Shown: piece by piece, positions 41,540-51,900 of the stretch
How positions within the stretch are numbered: position 1 is the stretch's first letter
Layout of the letters: every line of letters starts with the position of its first letter
Assembly (NCBI GenBank): GCA_022822005.1
Contig: JAJECO010000001.1
Location: forward strand, 1 to 64,000
Source of the DNA: Candidatus Poribacteria bacterium
GTDB taxonomy: Bacteria; Poribacteria; WGA-4E; PCPOR2b
DNA length: 64,000 nucleotides
Reading direction: 5' to 3'
The notes under the pieces: generated by a model
Told to the model about the DNA's origin: nothing
Seen by the model: only the letters and a program-made list of their open reading frames with translations
Databases searched by the model: none
Position numbers and translations under genes: made by a program

Positions 41540-44098
41540 CTACTTGACGATTACCATCCGCCTCGTGGCTGAATAATCTCCCACACGGAGTTGATAGAAA
41601 TAGACGCCACTTGACACTAATTCCCCACTCTCGTTGCGACCATCCCAATATGCTGCCTTTGACCGATTCGTGTAGTACCCCGCAGACTGATGTCCTATAT
41701 CTAATTGACGCACCATCACGCCTTTTGTGTCATAAATAGTGATTTGAACATCGGCAGCATCGGTGAGTTGATATGGAATCCACGTTTCTGGATTGAACGG
41801 ATTCGGGTAGTTAGGCAACAGGACGGTTTCTTTTGGGGTCAATGCAACGAGGAGTTGTTCCAGCACGGCAATGCCGCGTAGATGGACAGGATTTGTCAGT
41901 GCCATCTGCTGCGCTTGGATGAGCCAGTCTTCGACCTCAGTAGCGGTCAGTATTGCAAGAGTTTGTGGGATCAAGGAAGGTGCAGCTGCCGCGTTGCCGA
42001 GTGCACTAGCAACCGTGACGAGATCCAAAATATTGACAATACCATCCCCGTTGACATCGGCATCATTCTGTTCTGTCAGTCCGAAGTTTGAACCAACAAT
42101 TAACAAATCTGAGATGTCCACCACACCATCGCGGTTGATATCTCCGAGCAGTGGCGGATCCATTGTAGGGGTGAGATCCCACAGCAGTACCGTGCCATCC
42201 CTACCTCCACTAGCAAGTGTGGTGCTATCTGGACTGAACGCAATGCTCCTAACCATTCTCGTATATCCAGTGAAGATCTGCTTGGGGGCACCTGTCATGG
42301 CATCCCACAGACGGATAGTTCCATCCGTGCTTCCGCCGGCGAGCAGGCTACCATCCGGACTGAACGCAATGCTTCTCACTCTTGCCTCCCCGGTAAGCGT
42401 CCCTTTGTGTTCACCTGTTACGGCATTCCACAGTCGAATGGTGTTGTCATAACTCCCGCTTGCCAGCGTATTTCCATCCGGACTAAACGCAACACTATAG
42501 ACCCGACTCGTATGTCCGGTAAGTGCCCCCTTGTGTTCACCCGTGGCAACATCCCACAGGCAAATGGTATTGTCGTAACTCCCACTTGCCAGCGTATTTC
42601 CATCCGGACTAAACGCAACACTAGCGACTCGCCCCGTATGCCCGGTGAGGGGCTGTTTGTGTTCACCTGTCACGGCATTCCACAGATGGAGGGGTCCGCC
42701 TGGCCGATCCCCGCCACTAGCAAGCGTCAGTCCATCGGGGCTAAACGCAACGCTATGGATCGAAGACCTATGCTCGCTGAGTGCCTGCTTGTATTTACCC
42801 GTGACGACATCCCACAGAATTACCGTGCCGTCAACACTTCCACTAGCAACTGTGTTTCCATCTGGGCTAAACGCGACGCTATAGACCTCAGACGAATGTC
42901 CATTGAGTATCTGTATGCCTTCATCCGTGTAAGACCAATGTCCAGCGAGTATCTGTTTGTGCTCGCCCGTGACGGCATCCCAGAGCCTCACTGTCGTATC
43001 CACATGCCCACTTGCGAGCGTCCTGCCATCCGGGCTGAATGTGACGCTCCAGGCATCATTCGTATGTCCGGTAACGGTCTGCTTATGTTCACCCGTGCCG
43101 GCATCCCACAGACGGATAGTTCCGTCCCAACTCGCACTTGTCAGCGTTTCCCCATCAGGACCAAATGCGACGCTAGTGATTAAATCCCTATGTCCGGTGA
43201 GCGTCCACCGATGTGCTCCCGTTACCGCATCCCATAAACGGATGGTCCTGTCGTAGCCTATACTTGCCAGCGTTCCCCCATCAGGACTGAACGTGACGCT
43301 AGAGACACCAGATATATGCCCTGTGCGGGTCTGCTGGGTGAGGGTCTGCTTGCGTTCACCTGTGACGACATCCCACAGATGGATTGCCCCACCACCACTC
43401 CCACTGGCGAGCGTGCTACCATCCGGGCTATACGCAACGCTAGAGATAACAGATGTATGCCCGGTGATCGTCCGTTTGCGTTCACCCGTGATAACATCCC
43501 ACAGATGAATCCTCCTACCACTTCCACTGGCGAGTGTCTCCCCATCCGGGCTATACGCGATGCTATCGAACTCCCACTCATGCGCGGTGACTATCCACTT
43601 GTATTCACCTGTGATAACATCCCACAGACGGATCTCCTCACCATCCTCACTGGCGAGGGTGTTCCCATCTGGGCTGAAGGCGATGTTCCAGATCCCCTCC
43701 GTATGCCCGGTAAGTGCCCCCTTGTGTTCACCCGTGACGAAATCCCACAGACGGATGGTCTTGTCATGACTACTACTAGCGAGTGTCTCGCCATCCGGAC
43801 TGAATGCGACGCTAGTGACCAAATCTGTATGCCCCGTAAGCAGGGCAACCTCCCCGTTCCGAGAGTTTTCAACTTGATAGGTCCCCGCATCATAGAGCCA
43901 AATACCGATACCAGTGGCAACCGCAAGACGAGCACCATCGGAAGAATACGCAATATTACCAGATATTCGTCCCTTACCAAGGCGGGCTTTGGCACCTTCG
44001 GGTAAACTCCATCGCGTATAATCTTGGGCAAAGGTGTTTGGTAAAAACAGGAGTGTCAGAAAGATAAGTGTGGGTGTGGAAAATTGCATTGCTTTCAT
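41540..44098 (-). CDS. Secreted WD40 protein (14 repeats) with dockerin and C-terminal sorting-like domain
   Basis: An 852-residue protein. A signal peptide (about 1-24, ending FAQ) is followed by 14 WD40 repeats (about 40-650), enough for two seven-bladed propellers. Then come a type I dockerin-like pair of calcium loops (DINRDGVVDISDL and DVNGDGIVNILDL, about 660-710) and a FlgD/T9SS-type C-terminal domain that starts NYPNPFNPETW at 763 and ends in a basic MVIVK. It is probably exported and fixed at the cell surface, binding partners through the propellers. Repeats are very alike at protein and DNA level. The ribosome site is far (16 bases), so start is fairly sure only. Confidence 0.9.
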   Translation of the reverse strand: MKAMQFSTPTLIFLTLLFLPNTFAQDYTRWSLPEGAKARLGKGRISGNIAYSSDGARLAVATGIGIWLYDAGTYQVENSRNGEVALLTGHTDLVTSVAFSPDGETLASSSHDKTIRLWDFVTGEHKGALTGHTEGIWNIAFSPDGNTLASEDGEEIRLWDVITGEYKWIVTAHEWEFDSIAYSPDGETLASGSGRRIHLWDVITGERKRTITGHTSVISSVAYSPDGSTLASGSGGGAIHLWDVVTGERKQTLTQQTRTGHISGVSSVTFSPDGGTLASIGYDRTIRLWDAVTGAHRWTLTGHRDLITSVAFGPDGETLTSASWDGTIRLWDAGTGEHKQTVTGHTNDAWSVTFSPDGRTLASGHVDTTVRLWDAVTGEHKQILAGHWSYTDEGIQILNGHSSEVYSVAFSPDGNTVASGSVDGTVILWDVVTGKYKQALSEHRSSIHSVAFSPDGLTLASGGDRPGGPLHLWNAVTGEHKQPLTGHTGRVASVAFSPDGNTLASGSYDNTICLWDVATGEHKGALTGHTSRVYSVAFSPDGNTLASGSYDNTIRLWNAVTGEHKGTLTGEARVRSIAFSPDGSLLAGGSTDGTIRLWDAMTGAPKQIFTGYTRMVRSIAFSPDSTTLASGGRDGTVLLWDLTPTMDPPLLGDINRDGVVDISDLLIVGSNFGLTEQNDADVNGDGIVNILDLVTVASALGNAAAAPSLIPQTLAILTATEVEDWLIQAQQMALTNPVHLRGIAVLEQLLVALTPKETVLLPNYPNPFNPETWIPYQLTDAADVQITIYDTKGVMVRQLDIGHQSAGYYTNRSKAAYWDGRNESGELVSSGVYFYQLRVGDYSATRRMVIVK

Positions 44099-44576
44099 TA
44101 GATTCTGTTGGCATCTCCTTTCATTAAGTTCTATTGATATTTCAACGGAGCTAGATAGGATCTGACATGAATCGTTACCGAACCAAATTTACTTGGTTCA
44201 TCGGCTACGAGCAATTTAGATGCCACAGTTATATAGAATCATGTAAAGCGTACTGTGCAGAAAACCGAATATTTGGACAAACCCGTTCCCCGGGGGACTC
44301 TACATCTGTTTTTTACATGCGCTATGAATTCAAAGGGGAGGGTCATGCACACAGAGAGAATGTCGCAATTATGCTACATCGTCGTCGCAAAAATGCCACG
44401 CCGGTACACAGATGGGTGAGTCAACTTCAATTACGGGAATTTAAGTTGGCATTTTAGGAAGGAAATAATAACTGAAGAGAAACAGTGAGGAAGAACCGCA
44501 CTTTTAATTCAAAACTGCTTCACAACATATCAGGCTGATCTAACGATTTGGGACATTCCAATTATCAAAATCGTCC
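44099..44576. other. Intergenic region between two WD40 genes
   Basis: About 480 bases between genes on the same strand. No clear promoter or repeat was recognised. A 96-codon frame on the plus strand (44167-44457) has only a weak ribosome site and no family resemblance; it is not accepted as a gene. The promoter of the secreted WD40 gene should lie here. Confidence 0.5.
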
Positions 44577-45608
44577 CTATTCGTGCAGGTCCCACAGGAT
44601 CGTCGTTCCGTCCCGTGACCCGCTTGCGAGGGTGCTGCCATCCGGACTGAACGCAATACTATGGATGATGGACGTATGTCCTGTGAATGTTTGCTTGTGT
44701 TCACCTGTGGCAACATCCCACAGACGGACGATAGCGTCGTCACTTCCACTCGCAAGGGTCGTGCTGTCGGGACTAAACGCGATACTAATCATCTGTTTTC
44801 CAGCAAGCGAACCAGCGGGCTGCCCTGTGGCAGCATCCCAGAGTTTCACCCCGTCAGTAGTGCCACATGCGAGGATAGTGCCATTGGGACTGAACGCTAA
44901 GCTATAGGTGGTGCGCCGACCATGACCGGTGAGATTTTTGAGATATTCCCCCGTGATACCATCCCACAACCGTACTGTGAGGTCCCTACTCCCGCTTGCC
45001 AAAGTAGTGCCATCAGGACTGAAGGCAACGCTCTTAATCTGCCCTGCATGCCCGGTGAGCGTCCGCTTGTGTTCACCTGTGGCAACATCCCACAGACGGA
45101 TGGTTTGGTCCGCACTCCCACTTGCGAGGGTCGTACTATCCGGACTGAACGCAACACTATAGACCGCACCTGAATGCCCATAAACTGTAGACGTATGCCC
45201 TATAAGTGTCCGCTTGTGGTCACCCGTGACGGCATCCCACAGACGGATGGTATCGTCCCCACTTCCGCTTGCAAGCGCCTTACCATCTGGACTGAAGGCA
45301 ACGCTATATACAACCGACTTATGCCCCTCGAGTCGATGAAGTTCTTCACCGGTCTGCGCATCGCGTATCAAGATCCCAGTAGAACTTGCGGCTGCTAGAC
45401 GCTTGCCGTCCGGAGCGTATGCTACCTCATATATGTCACCTTTGTCAGATCGAGCTTTGGCACCTTCAGGCAAGCTCAATTCCGGAGAGTCTTTGACGAT
45501 AAGGTCTGGATTAAATAGAGTAGGCCAAAATATAGTTAAAAGAACTAAGACGATTATTACGGCTGACAGGACCAGAACAATTAGTATGGAAATTTGCGTT
45601 GATTTCAT
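44577..45608 (-). CDS. Membrane-anchored WD40 repeat protein
   Basis: A 343-residue protein with a single N-terminal membrane segment (about 6-30, ILIVLVLSAVIIVLVLL) and seven WD40 repeats, enough for one propeller, probably outside the membrane. It lacks the dockerin and sorting domain of the neighbouring WD40 protein. Start at 45608 is chosen over an in-frame start at 45659 because gaggagg is 8 bases upstream. Between repeats 2 and 3 a truncated piece, GHTSTVY followed by GHSGAVY, looks like a scar of unequal recombination. The role is probably scaffold for protein contacts. Confidence 0.88.
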   Translation of the reverse strand: MKSTQISILIVLVLSAVIIVLVLLTIFWPTLFNPDLIVKDSPELSLPEGAKARSDKGDIYEVAYAPDGKRLAAASSTGILIRDAQTGEELHRLEGHKSVVYSVAFSPDGKALASGSGDDTIRLWDAVTGDHKRTLIGHTSTVYGHSGAVYSVAFSPDSTTLASGSADQTIRLWDVATGEHKRTLTGHAGQIKSVAFSPDGTTLASGSRDLTVRLWDGITGEYLKNLTGHGRRTTYSLAFSPNGTILACGTTDGVKLWDAATGQPAGSLAGKQMISIAFSPDSTTLASGSDDAIVRLWDVATGEHKQTFTGHTSIIHSIAFSPDGSTLASGSRDGTTILWDLHE

Positions 45609-45677
45609 TCGTGAGGCCTCCTCTGTGCACAATTTTGAGGGCATCGACTCACTGAGCATCCACAGATTTCTTACACA

Positions 45678-46688
45678 CTATTTCCCAGCCGCCTTGCCGC
45701 CCTTCAATTTCGCGTTGTTTTCTCGGACTAACTCGGCGACCGCCGGTTCAAGGGTGCGCCCCCGCACATCTGATTTGCGAATTACGCCTTCGCCATCAAT
45801 GAGGTACATTTGCGGAATAGCGCTGATACCATACATCTTCGCCACCCGATTTTCCCAGCCATTTCCATCAAAAAACTGGGGCCACGTAATATCTTCTTTT
45901 TGTAGGTAACCTACCAGTATCTCCCGACGCTGATCGAGGTTAATGCCGATGACTTGGAAATTTGCGTCCTTGTATTTCTCGTAAACCCCCTTCACGTTAG
46001 GCATTTCAGCGACGCATGGTCCACACCAAACCGCCCAGAAGTCGAGCAAAATCACATCTCCTCGGTATTTCTGAAGCGATAGATCATTACCGTCGAGGTC
46101 TTTCACGTTAAACTCGATAGCTTTTTTACCAATTAGTGCATCTGGCCGACCTCTATGTGGGGCACTTGTGGGGCGTTCGCCAGTACGGTCCTCCTTTGGA
46201 AGTTCCAGTAACCGCTTCGCGGTCTTTGTAGACAAGCGCGAGCCGTACTTTGGGTGTTCAACCAATTGATGATACGCTGCGTCCGCTTTGTCGTGTTGAC
46301 CGAGCCGATCATAGGCTAATCCCATCTCCAGCAGGGCAGGCGCGAAATAGGTGGCTTTCGGATAATTTTCCACAACTTGTCGATACGCCTTAACCGCTTC
46401 CTCGGGCTGTCCCACCTTGGTCAGTGCGTGACCAAAGATATAATAGACCTGGTCAATCCGTTTGTATTCCGGATGCTCCGTGATAAAGGTGCGGGATTTC
46501 TGAATCAGCATATTGAGTTCCGCCGGTCCGCTGTTTTCGCGGACCATTCTATGGAGTCGCTTGATCTCTTGATACTTGTAACCGGTTTTGATCGAAGCCA
46601 CACCGACGGAAGAGGTACAGAGCGTTATGAGTATGCAACCGGCCACGATGCGTAACGGGTAGCGGCGGAAGTCATTATGAAAGCGCAT
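45678..46688 (-). CDS. TPR protein with TlpA-like thioredoxin domain, exported
   Basis: A 336-residue exported protein. A signal sequence (about 1-31) leads to YbgF-like tetratricopeptide repeats (about 50-165), then a redoxin domain of TlpA type (about 190-330) with active site C222-G-P-C225 in WAVWCGPC and the cis-Pro loop AIPQMYLID (about 288-296). It should reduce disulfides in periplasmic proteins, with the TPR part choosing partners. aggagg is ahead of the ATG. Confidence 0.87.
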   Translation of the reverse strand: MRFHNDFRRYPLRIVAGCILITLCTSSVGVASIKTGYKYQEIKRLHRMVRENSGPAELNMLIQKSRTFITEHPEYKRIDQVYYIFGHALTKVGQPEEAVKAYRQVVENYPKATYFAPALLEMGLAYDRLGQHDKADAAYHQLVEHPKYGSRLSTKTAKRLLELPKEDRTGERPTSAPHRGRPDALIGKKAIEFNVKDLDGNDLSLQKYRGDVILLDFWAVWCGPCVAEMPNVKGVYEKYKDANFQVIGINLDQRREILVGYLQKEDITWPQFFDGNGWENRVAKMYGISAIPQMYLIDGEGVIRKSDVRGRTLEPAVAELVRENNAKLKGGKAAGK

Positions 46689-46788
46689 GATGATACCTCC
46701 TGTGTTGGTTCATTTGTTCACTGGTTGATTGATTCATTAGTGAACGAACGACCTCTTCTTTATCCTCACCAACTAACACCAAAGGTTA

Positions 46789-47388
46789 TTAGGTGAGTGT
46801 CCCCTGATAGGAGTAATGCAGCAACAGCTTAATCTCCTCAACCTGTACAGCTTGTAGAAACGCTTTCACAGTTTCCCGCGTTGACCTATCCCTATCTGCG
46901 GCTTCACACCAGTCGACGAACCGAAAGGCATCCCACTCTTCTGCTCCCTCAATCGCTTCGATATAATTTACGAGCGAATCCGATTCGGTGGAACCTGATT
47001 GGAGCAGCCTTAACGCGCATTCACGGAGTGCGGGAAAGATGGAATGACCGCCGACGCGCCGAAACCAGTACTTCGCATTGCTATAGTCAGGCTCGCGGCG
47101 GTGCATAATACCGTGCCAGAAGCTGCCCGTTCTGCTTTCGATGCCCTGCGAGATTGTGTGTGACGCATCAAGCGCATCGTTCCAGAGCAGCAAACCGCTC
47201 TGCACGGCATCCCCCATCGTTGAGTCCTCGATGGACTGTCCATCAAAGAGCGTCTCTAACGAAATACTGCTAAGCTGATGGGTGAGTTGACTATCCCATT
47301 CTCCGCTTGGGGCAAGCGGCGGTAACGGATCGCGGGTTTCCAGTTTCTGGACAATACTCGCGATAGTTGATGAATATCCTGTGTTCAT
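46789..47388 (-). CDS. Hypothetical protein
   Basis: A 199-residue soluble protein without a recognised family. It is mostly helical, with a conserved-looking stretch SFWHGIMHRREPDYSNAKYW (about 88-107) and a His/Trp/Cys-bearing FVDWCEAA near residue 157. The His-rich part could bind metal. aaaggagag precedes the ATG, and it lies 24 bases after the VOC gene in the same direction, so it is co-transcribed with it. Confidence 0.7.
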   Translation of the reverse strand: MNTGYSSTIASIVQKLETRDPLPPLAPSGEWDSQLTHQLSSISLETLFDGQSIEDSTMGDAVQSGLLLWNDALDASHTISQGIESRTGSFWHGIMHRREPDYSNAKYWFRRVGGHSIFPALRECALRLLQSGSTESDSLVNYIEAIEGAEEWDAFRFVDWCEAADRDRSTRETVKAFLQAVQVEEIKLLLHYSYQGTLT

Positions 47389-47412
47389 GACCCTCTCCTT
47401 TCTATAACAATA

Positions 47413-47883
47413 CTACGACGGTGCGCCCCCCTCAGCAATAGCGAGCAATTCCTCATCTGACAATTCGAGATCAACCGGTTCAGATAGCGGTTGCGCCACT
47501 TTGTAGGGCGTTTTTGCGTAGATCTCAACAACATTGTCATCGGGGTCGTAGCAGTAGATGGCGAGGGCGATGCCGTGGCTGACGATGCTGCGAAAGCGCA
47601 CCCCCTCCTCCTTCAGCCGATGATAAAACTGCTTCAGGGTCGGCAAATCTTCCACGATAAAGGATACCTGTTGAATAACTTTTGCCCCTGCCGGCACGTC
47701 CCTGCCCGGACAGAGGGCAACCTCATGGTGTTCCTCATCTGGTTGTGCACTGAGGAAGGTGATATTACCGTCGGGGTCCTCGTCAGTAACTGTGAGTCCG
47801 AGAATACGGGTGTAAAAATCTTTGGACCGTTGTAGATCGGTGCAGTAGATTCCGACATGGCCCAGTTCTTTAACGGCTAACAT
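47413..47883 (-). CDS. VOC family protein (glyoxalase/dioxygenase fold)
   Basis: A 156-residue single vicinal-oxygen-chelate protein. Metal ligands fit H at the start (GHVGIYC, about H8), H58-type in EEHHEVAL and E in VVEIYAKTPY (about 130). It opens with LQRSKDFYTRILGL, typical of glyoxalase, extradiol dioxygenase and bleomycin-resistance relatives. Start at 47883 is set by aggaggaaag. An in-frame extension to 47937 would include that ribosome site. Substrate unknown. Confidence 0.85.
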   Translation of the reverse strand: MLAVKELGHVGIYCTDLQRSKDFYTRILGLTVTDEDPDGNITFLSAQPDEEHHEVALCPGRDVPAGAKVIQQVSFIVEDLPTLKQFYHRLKEEGVRFRSIVSHGIALAIYCYDPDDNVVEIYAKTPYKVAQPLSEPVDLELSDEELLAIAEGGAPS

Positions 47884-48200
47884 ATTTCTTTCCTCCTGTT
47901 CCAAAAGCAACAAATGAGCAGAGGGGTCGCTGAGCAAACGGGGCTACATTCACCCTCCCAGATAGGCATATTTAGAATAGCCCTTCTTAATTTAGCACAC
48001 AATCCCTTGATACGTCAACTCCGTTCCGTCTCGATTCATGTCGATTCATCGGCACAAGTCGGGAAGAGTTTTCGATCCAAGCAGTTTCTATCGCAAGTTC
48101 TTAGTTTTTCGTTGGATTAACTATACGAAAACTGATATAATCGTGATTATCGTACCGGTAATCTTTCAACCCAACCAACGAGGAGCAGTAAAAACAACAT
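47884..48200. other. Divergent intergenic region
   Basis: About 317 bases between the VOC gene (minus) and the TauE/SafE gene (plus). It holds a good -10 box for the latter (listed separately) and short repeated gattcat motifs near 48031-48050. No gene is supported. Confidence 0.55.
48112..48141 (+). promoter_or_regulatory. Possible sigma-70 promoter for the TauE/SafE gene
   Basis: A perfect tataat (48136-48141) with ttggat (48112-48117) 18 bases upstream. The leader would be about 50 bases before the ATG at 48201. Confidence 0.5.
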
Positions 48201-48959
48201 ATGGAAAATCTTTGGGAAATCCCGCTCATTCTCGTTACAGGTGTCTTCGCCGGTTTCCTCAACACCGTTGCCGGCGGCGGATCATTACTCACTCTTCCTG
48301 TTCTCATTTTCCTCGGTTTACCCCCGGCGACAGCAGCAAACGGAACCAACAGAGTCGCGGTGTTCGTGCAGAATTTCAGCGCAATTATGGGGTTCCGTCG
48401 TAAAGGTGTTTCTGACTTTGGCTATAGTGTGCTCCTTACCCTGCCCGCGATTGTTGGGGCATGGTTCGGTGCACAGATTGCTGTTGAAACGGATGACGTT
48501 ATCTTCAACCGAGTTCTCGCTGGAATTATGATCGCGGTATTGATTGTGACCCTTTCCAATCCAACCAAGAGATGGGAAAGGGAAACTGCGAACCTCAGCG
48601 TATTCCGTAAAATTATCGGAATGATTGTCTTCTTTTTCGTGGGGGCTTACGGTGGTTTTATTCAGGCGGGAGTGGGGTTCATCATCATTGCATCCCTGAC
48701 GCTGACAAACGGCTTCGATCTGGTTCGCACCAATGCAATCAAGGTGTTTGTAATATTCTTTTACACCATCATTGCACTAATTGCTTTCTATAAACACGTT
48801 AATTGGCCCCTTGGATTGACCCTTGCTGTCGGAAATGCAACGGGTGCTTGGATTGGCAGTCATTGGGCGGTCGAGAAAGGGGATAAATGGATTCGGGTTG
48901 TTCTTGTTGTCGCGGTAGTGGGGTTTGCAATTCGGTTAGTCTGGAAGACACTTGGATAG
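48201..48959 (+). CDS. Sulfite exporter TauE/SafE family protein
   Basis: A 252-residue integral membrane protein with about eight membrane segments. The family's repeated motif appears as GFLNTVAGGGSLLTLPVL near the start (about 18-35) and, in weaker form, as GGFIQAGVGFIIIASL (about 152-167). Members move sulfite, sulfonates or organic anions out of the cell. A gagga stands 17 bases before the ATG, rather distant. No sulfonate-degrading gene was found nearby, unless the ThDP enzyme at 4611 is sulfoacetaldehyde-active, which is not supported. Confidence 0.85.
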   Translation: MENLWEIPLILVTGVFAGFLNTVAGGGSLLTLPVLIFLGLPPATAANGTNRVAVFVQNFSAIMGFRRKGVSDFGYSVLLTLPAIVGAWFGAQIAVETDDVIFNRVLAGIMIAVLIVTLSNPTKRWERETANLSVFRKIIGMIVFFFVGAYGGFIQAGVGFIIIASLTLTNGFDLVRTNAIKVFVIFFYTIIALIAFYKHVNWPLGLTLAVGNATGAWIGSHWAVEKGDKWIRVVLVVAVVGFAIRLVWKTLG

Positions 48960-48999
48960 GAGAAGAGGTTGTCACCGTTGGGTAGGATGTCGCTTGTGC

Positions 49000-51900
49000 C
49001 TATCGCTCTTCATCATTTTCATCAATCTGTTCCAACAATTGCTCGACAGCAACGTTAAGTTGACTGTCTATCCCTTGTGCGGCTTCACCGAGTGGGCGGT
49101 CAACTTCAACATCAACTGGGCGGGCGGTGCCCTCGGTATTCTCACCTTCCAAGGTTGAGACCCTTAGCCGGGGCAAACGGAAGATTGTGCCATCGAGCAG
49201 AGCCCAGCCCCAGGTCCAGATGACCGCACCGGCTGTGGGCATACCGACCACCTTACCAAGTCCCAACTTCTGGAACCCCTCACTGAACATCTCCGCATTG
49301 CTCCCGGAGTGCTCATTGGTGATAAGGATAACGGGCTGCTCTAAGATACGATTGCCTGCGAGGTTGGTGTCCGTCGTACTAATCAGACCACGATAGTTCG
49401 ATTGGGTGTAGGCTCTGCGGTGCAAGACATCGAGGATGAAGGGGGCAATATGTCCGCCGGGGTTAAATCGGACATCGAGCACCACCCCTTCCTTGTCGTG
49501 GGTTTCAGTATCAAGATCGGCAATGAACTGGAGGTAGGCTTCGTAAGACATCTCCCGGATATGGACATACCCAAGCCGCTCGCTACTCTCTTCGTGGACG
49601 TACGCCTCATTCCAACGGACCCACTCCTTGTAACGAAGGTTTCGGTGCTGACCGCTATCAATAGGTTGGACGGTCAGCTCCCGCGCCCCTTCAAGTTCGG
49701 GTTTATCATTGAGTTTCACAACCACCCGCTTCCCCTGTTTCCGCTGAAGTTGTTCAGTTAGATTGACCCTTCGATTCAGGCGGACGCCATCGATCTCAAC
49801 CAGATACTCCCCAACCAGTGCGGGCTCTTCTGGAAGCGTAAGTGGAGATTCGGGGACGATTTCGGAGATCTGGAAGTGCCCATCCCGTTCCAACGTCTCT
49901 CGATCAAAATCCACACCGAGAAAGCTGTCCGGTGCGCTTTCAGCCAATCCCATGGTTCCAAGATGGGAGGCGTTCAATTCCCCAACCATGAGGTTCAATA
50001 GTTCACGGAAGTCCGCTTGTGTTTGGACCCCATCCACCACCGAACGAAATGTTTCGCGCATCTGTTCCCAATCACGGCCGTGGAACTGTGGATCGTAAAA
50101 TCCATCCCGAATCAACCGCCACGCCTCGTCGAAGGCTTGCATCTTTTCAAGATGAAAGTTGACCTCAATCTCTGCTCTCGTATCTAACCCTTTCGCCTCC
50201 CCTTCCTTCGCCCCGTCTTCGCCCATCCGCATAAAATGGATACGCCCTCCATCTGTATAATAAAACCTTTTGCCATTCGGTACGAAATGCACATTACCTT
50301 TTCCGCTGGCAGTCCCCGTCAATTGCTTAGGAAGTTCACCGCGCTTATCCTCCTCAAGGGACAGACTCCACAGGTTTTGTTGGCCCGTCATAGCGGCACG
50401 GAAGATGAGGGCTTTGCTGTTAGGGCGAATACTTTCAGCAAGCGCATTGAGCTTAAAGTCAGTGAGGAAACGGAGCCGATGTTTGATCCCTTCAAACTCA
50501 ATATCAACCGGCTCAATCTTCTTTTCGGGCTTCTTATCCTTTGCCTTTTTGTCGTCACCGTCCGCCCCGTTCTCTGATTCATCAGCGCCTTCGCGCTCTG
50601 AATCGGCTTCCCCCGTTTCGCTGGATTCCCCTTCAGGCGGAGCTGATTCGTTCTCCTTTTTTTCCTCATTCCGATTGCCCTCGACCTGAAATAGCCGATC
50701 AAAATCTTCTTCTTTGAAAATTGGTCGAATCGGCTTGAGATCTACCCGTGCAATTTGTGATTCAGCGCGATATTGTCCGGTGTTAAAGATGATAAATTTT
50801 CCGTCAGGTGACCAGAGAATGTCACCGGTGCTGATGTTGCTCAAAAAGGTTAGTTGCTTGGGGTTATCCGCTTCGATATGCTGGACATAAAGGTTGCTAA
50901 AGAAGTTCGTATCCGTTGCAATAAAGGCTAACCACTTACTATCCGGCGACCACACAAACTCTGTTGGTTGAGGCACACCTATAAAAGCCTGGTTAGTAAT
51001 AAAGGAGCGCTTCTCATCCGACTCTGTATCCATCAACCAGATTTCGCCGTCGCCAGCTGTCGTATTGGGATCTGAAGAGACCTGGATATACGCAAGCCAT
51101 TTTCCATCGGGCGAGTACTTTGGCGCATATTTCTGCTCTGGTGAATCCGTCAACTGTGTTTCCACCCGCTCCTTGAAGTTATACCGAAAAACTTCGTTGT
51201 GCCCTGTCCGATCCGAGATGTACACGACTCGGTCGCTCTCAGGGTGCCACCGCAGTTGGCTCTCACGGAAGGGAGTGTCTGTGACCTTAAACGAATCCCC
51301 TCCCTTTTTGACCTTATCCCCCTTATCCGCCAAGTCTGCGAAGACCTCGCCGTGAACGATAAAGGCAACCTTTTTGCCGTCAGGGGCGAGCTCAAACTCG
51401 TTGATGCCAGCGGTGTAGCTATGATGCCGAATCGGGTTTGACTTTTCGTCGGTTTGAAGAATAATCTTCACCGGTTCAGACGCTCCGGTTTCAAGGCTCA
51501 AGAGCCAAATCTGAAAATCGCGTTCAAACACAACCCATTTCCCATCCGCAGAAATGGCTGGACGCAGCACCCGCCCATCGGAAAAGTGGGTGAACGGCTC
51601 AGTCTCCGTATCACCTTCCACCGTCATATACCAGATGTTTTCCTCACCGTCGCGGTCACTCAGGTAGTAAAGCCCAGTCCCGTCGGCGTTCCACATCGGC
51701 ATCAAATTTCTGCCGAGATATTGCGTCAATCGACGGTGATCGTCCGCCCCAACAGCTTCACTGACTATCCAGATATCGGAATGCCCAGAGGGGTGCTGTC
51801 CACGCCGCCACCATTGGGAGCCGTTATTGTTAAAAGCTAATGTCTTTCCATCGGGCGAGATTGCCAAATTGTAATGTGTTTCCCGTGGATCCCCAGCAAT

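Noticed and set aside
42407-44005. Long plus-strand frames opposite the WD40-repeat gene
   Set aside because: They are antisense shadows that stay open because the WD40 DNA repeats are periodic; the minus-strand reading gives a full signal peptide, 14 repeats and C-terminal domains.
41540-44098. CRISPR-like spacing of repeats
   Set aside because: The repeats are in-frame WD40 coding units of about 126 bases, not short repeats with unique spacers.
44167-44457. 96-codon plus-strand frame between the WD40 genes
   Set aside because: Weak ribosome site, no recognisable family, opposite in direction to its neighbours; more likely chance.
46766-46787. Third copy of the ~130-bp repeat
   Set aside because: Only about 22 bases match (20 identical by eye) and the rest cannot be aligned; it may be a decayed piece or chance.
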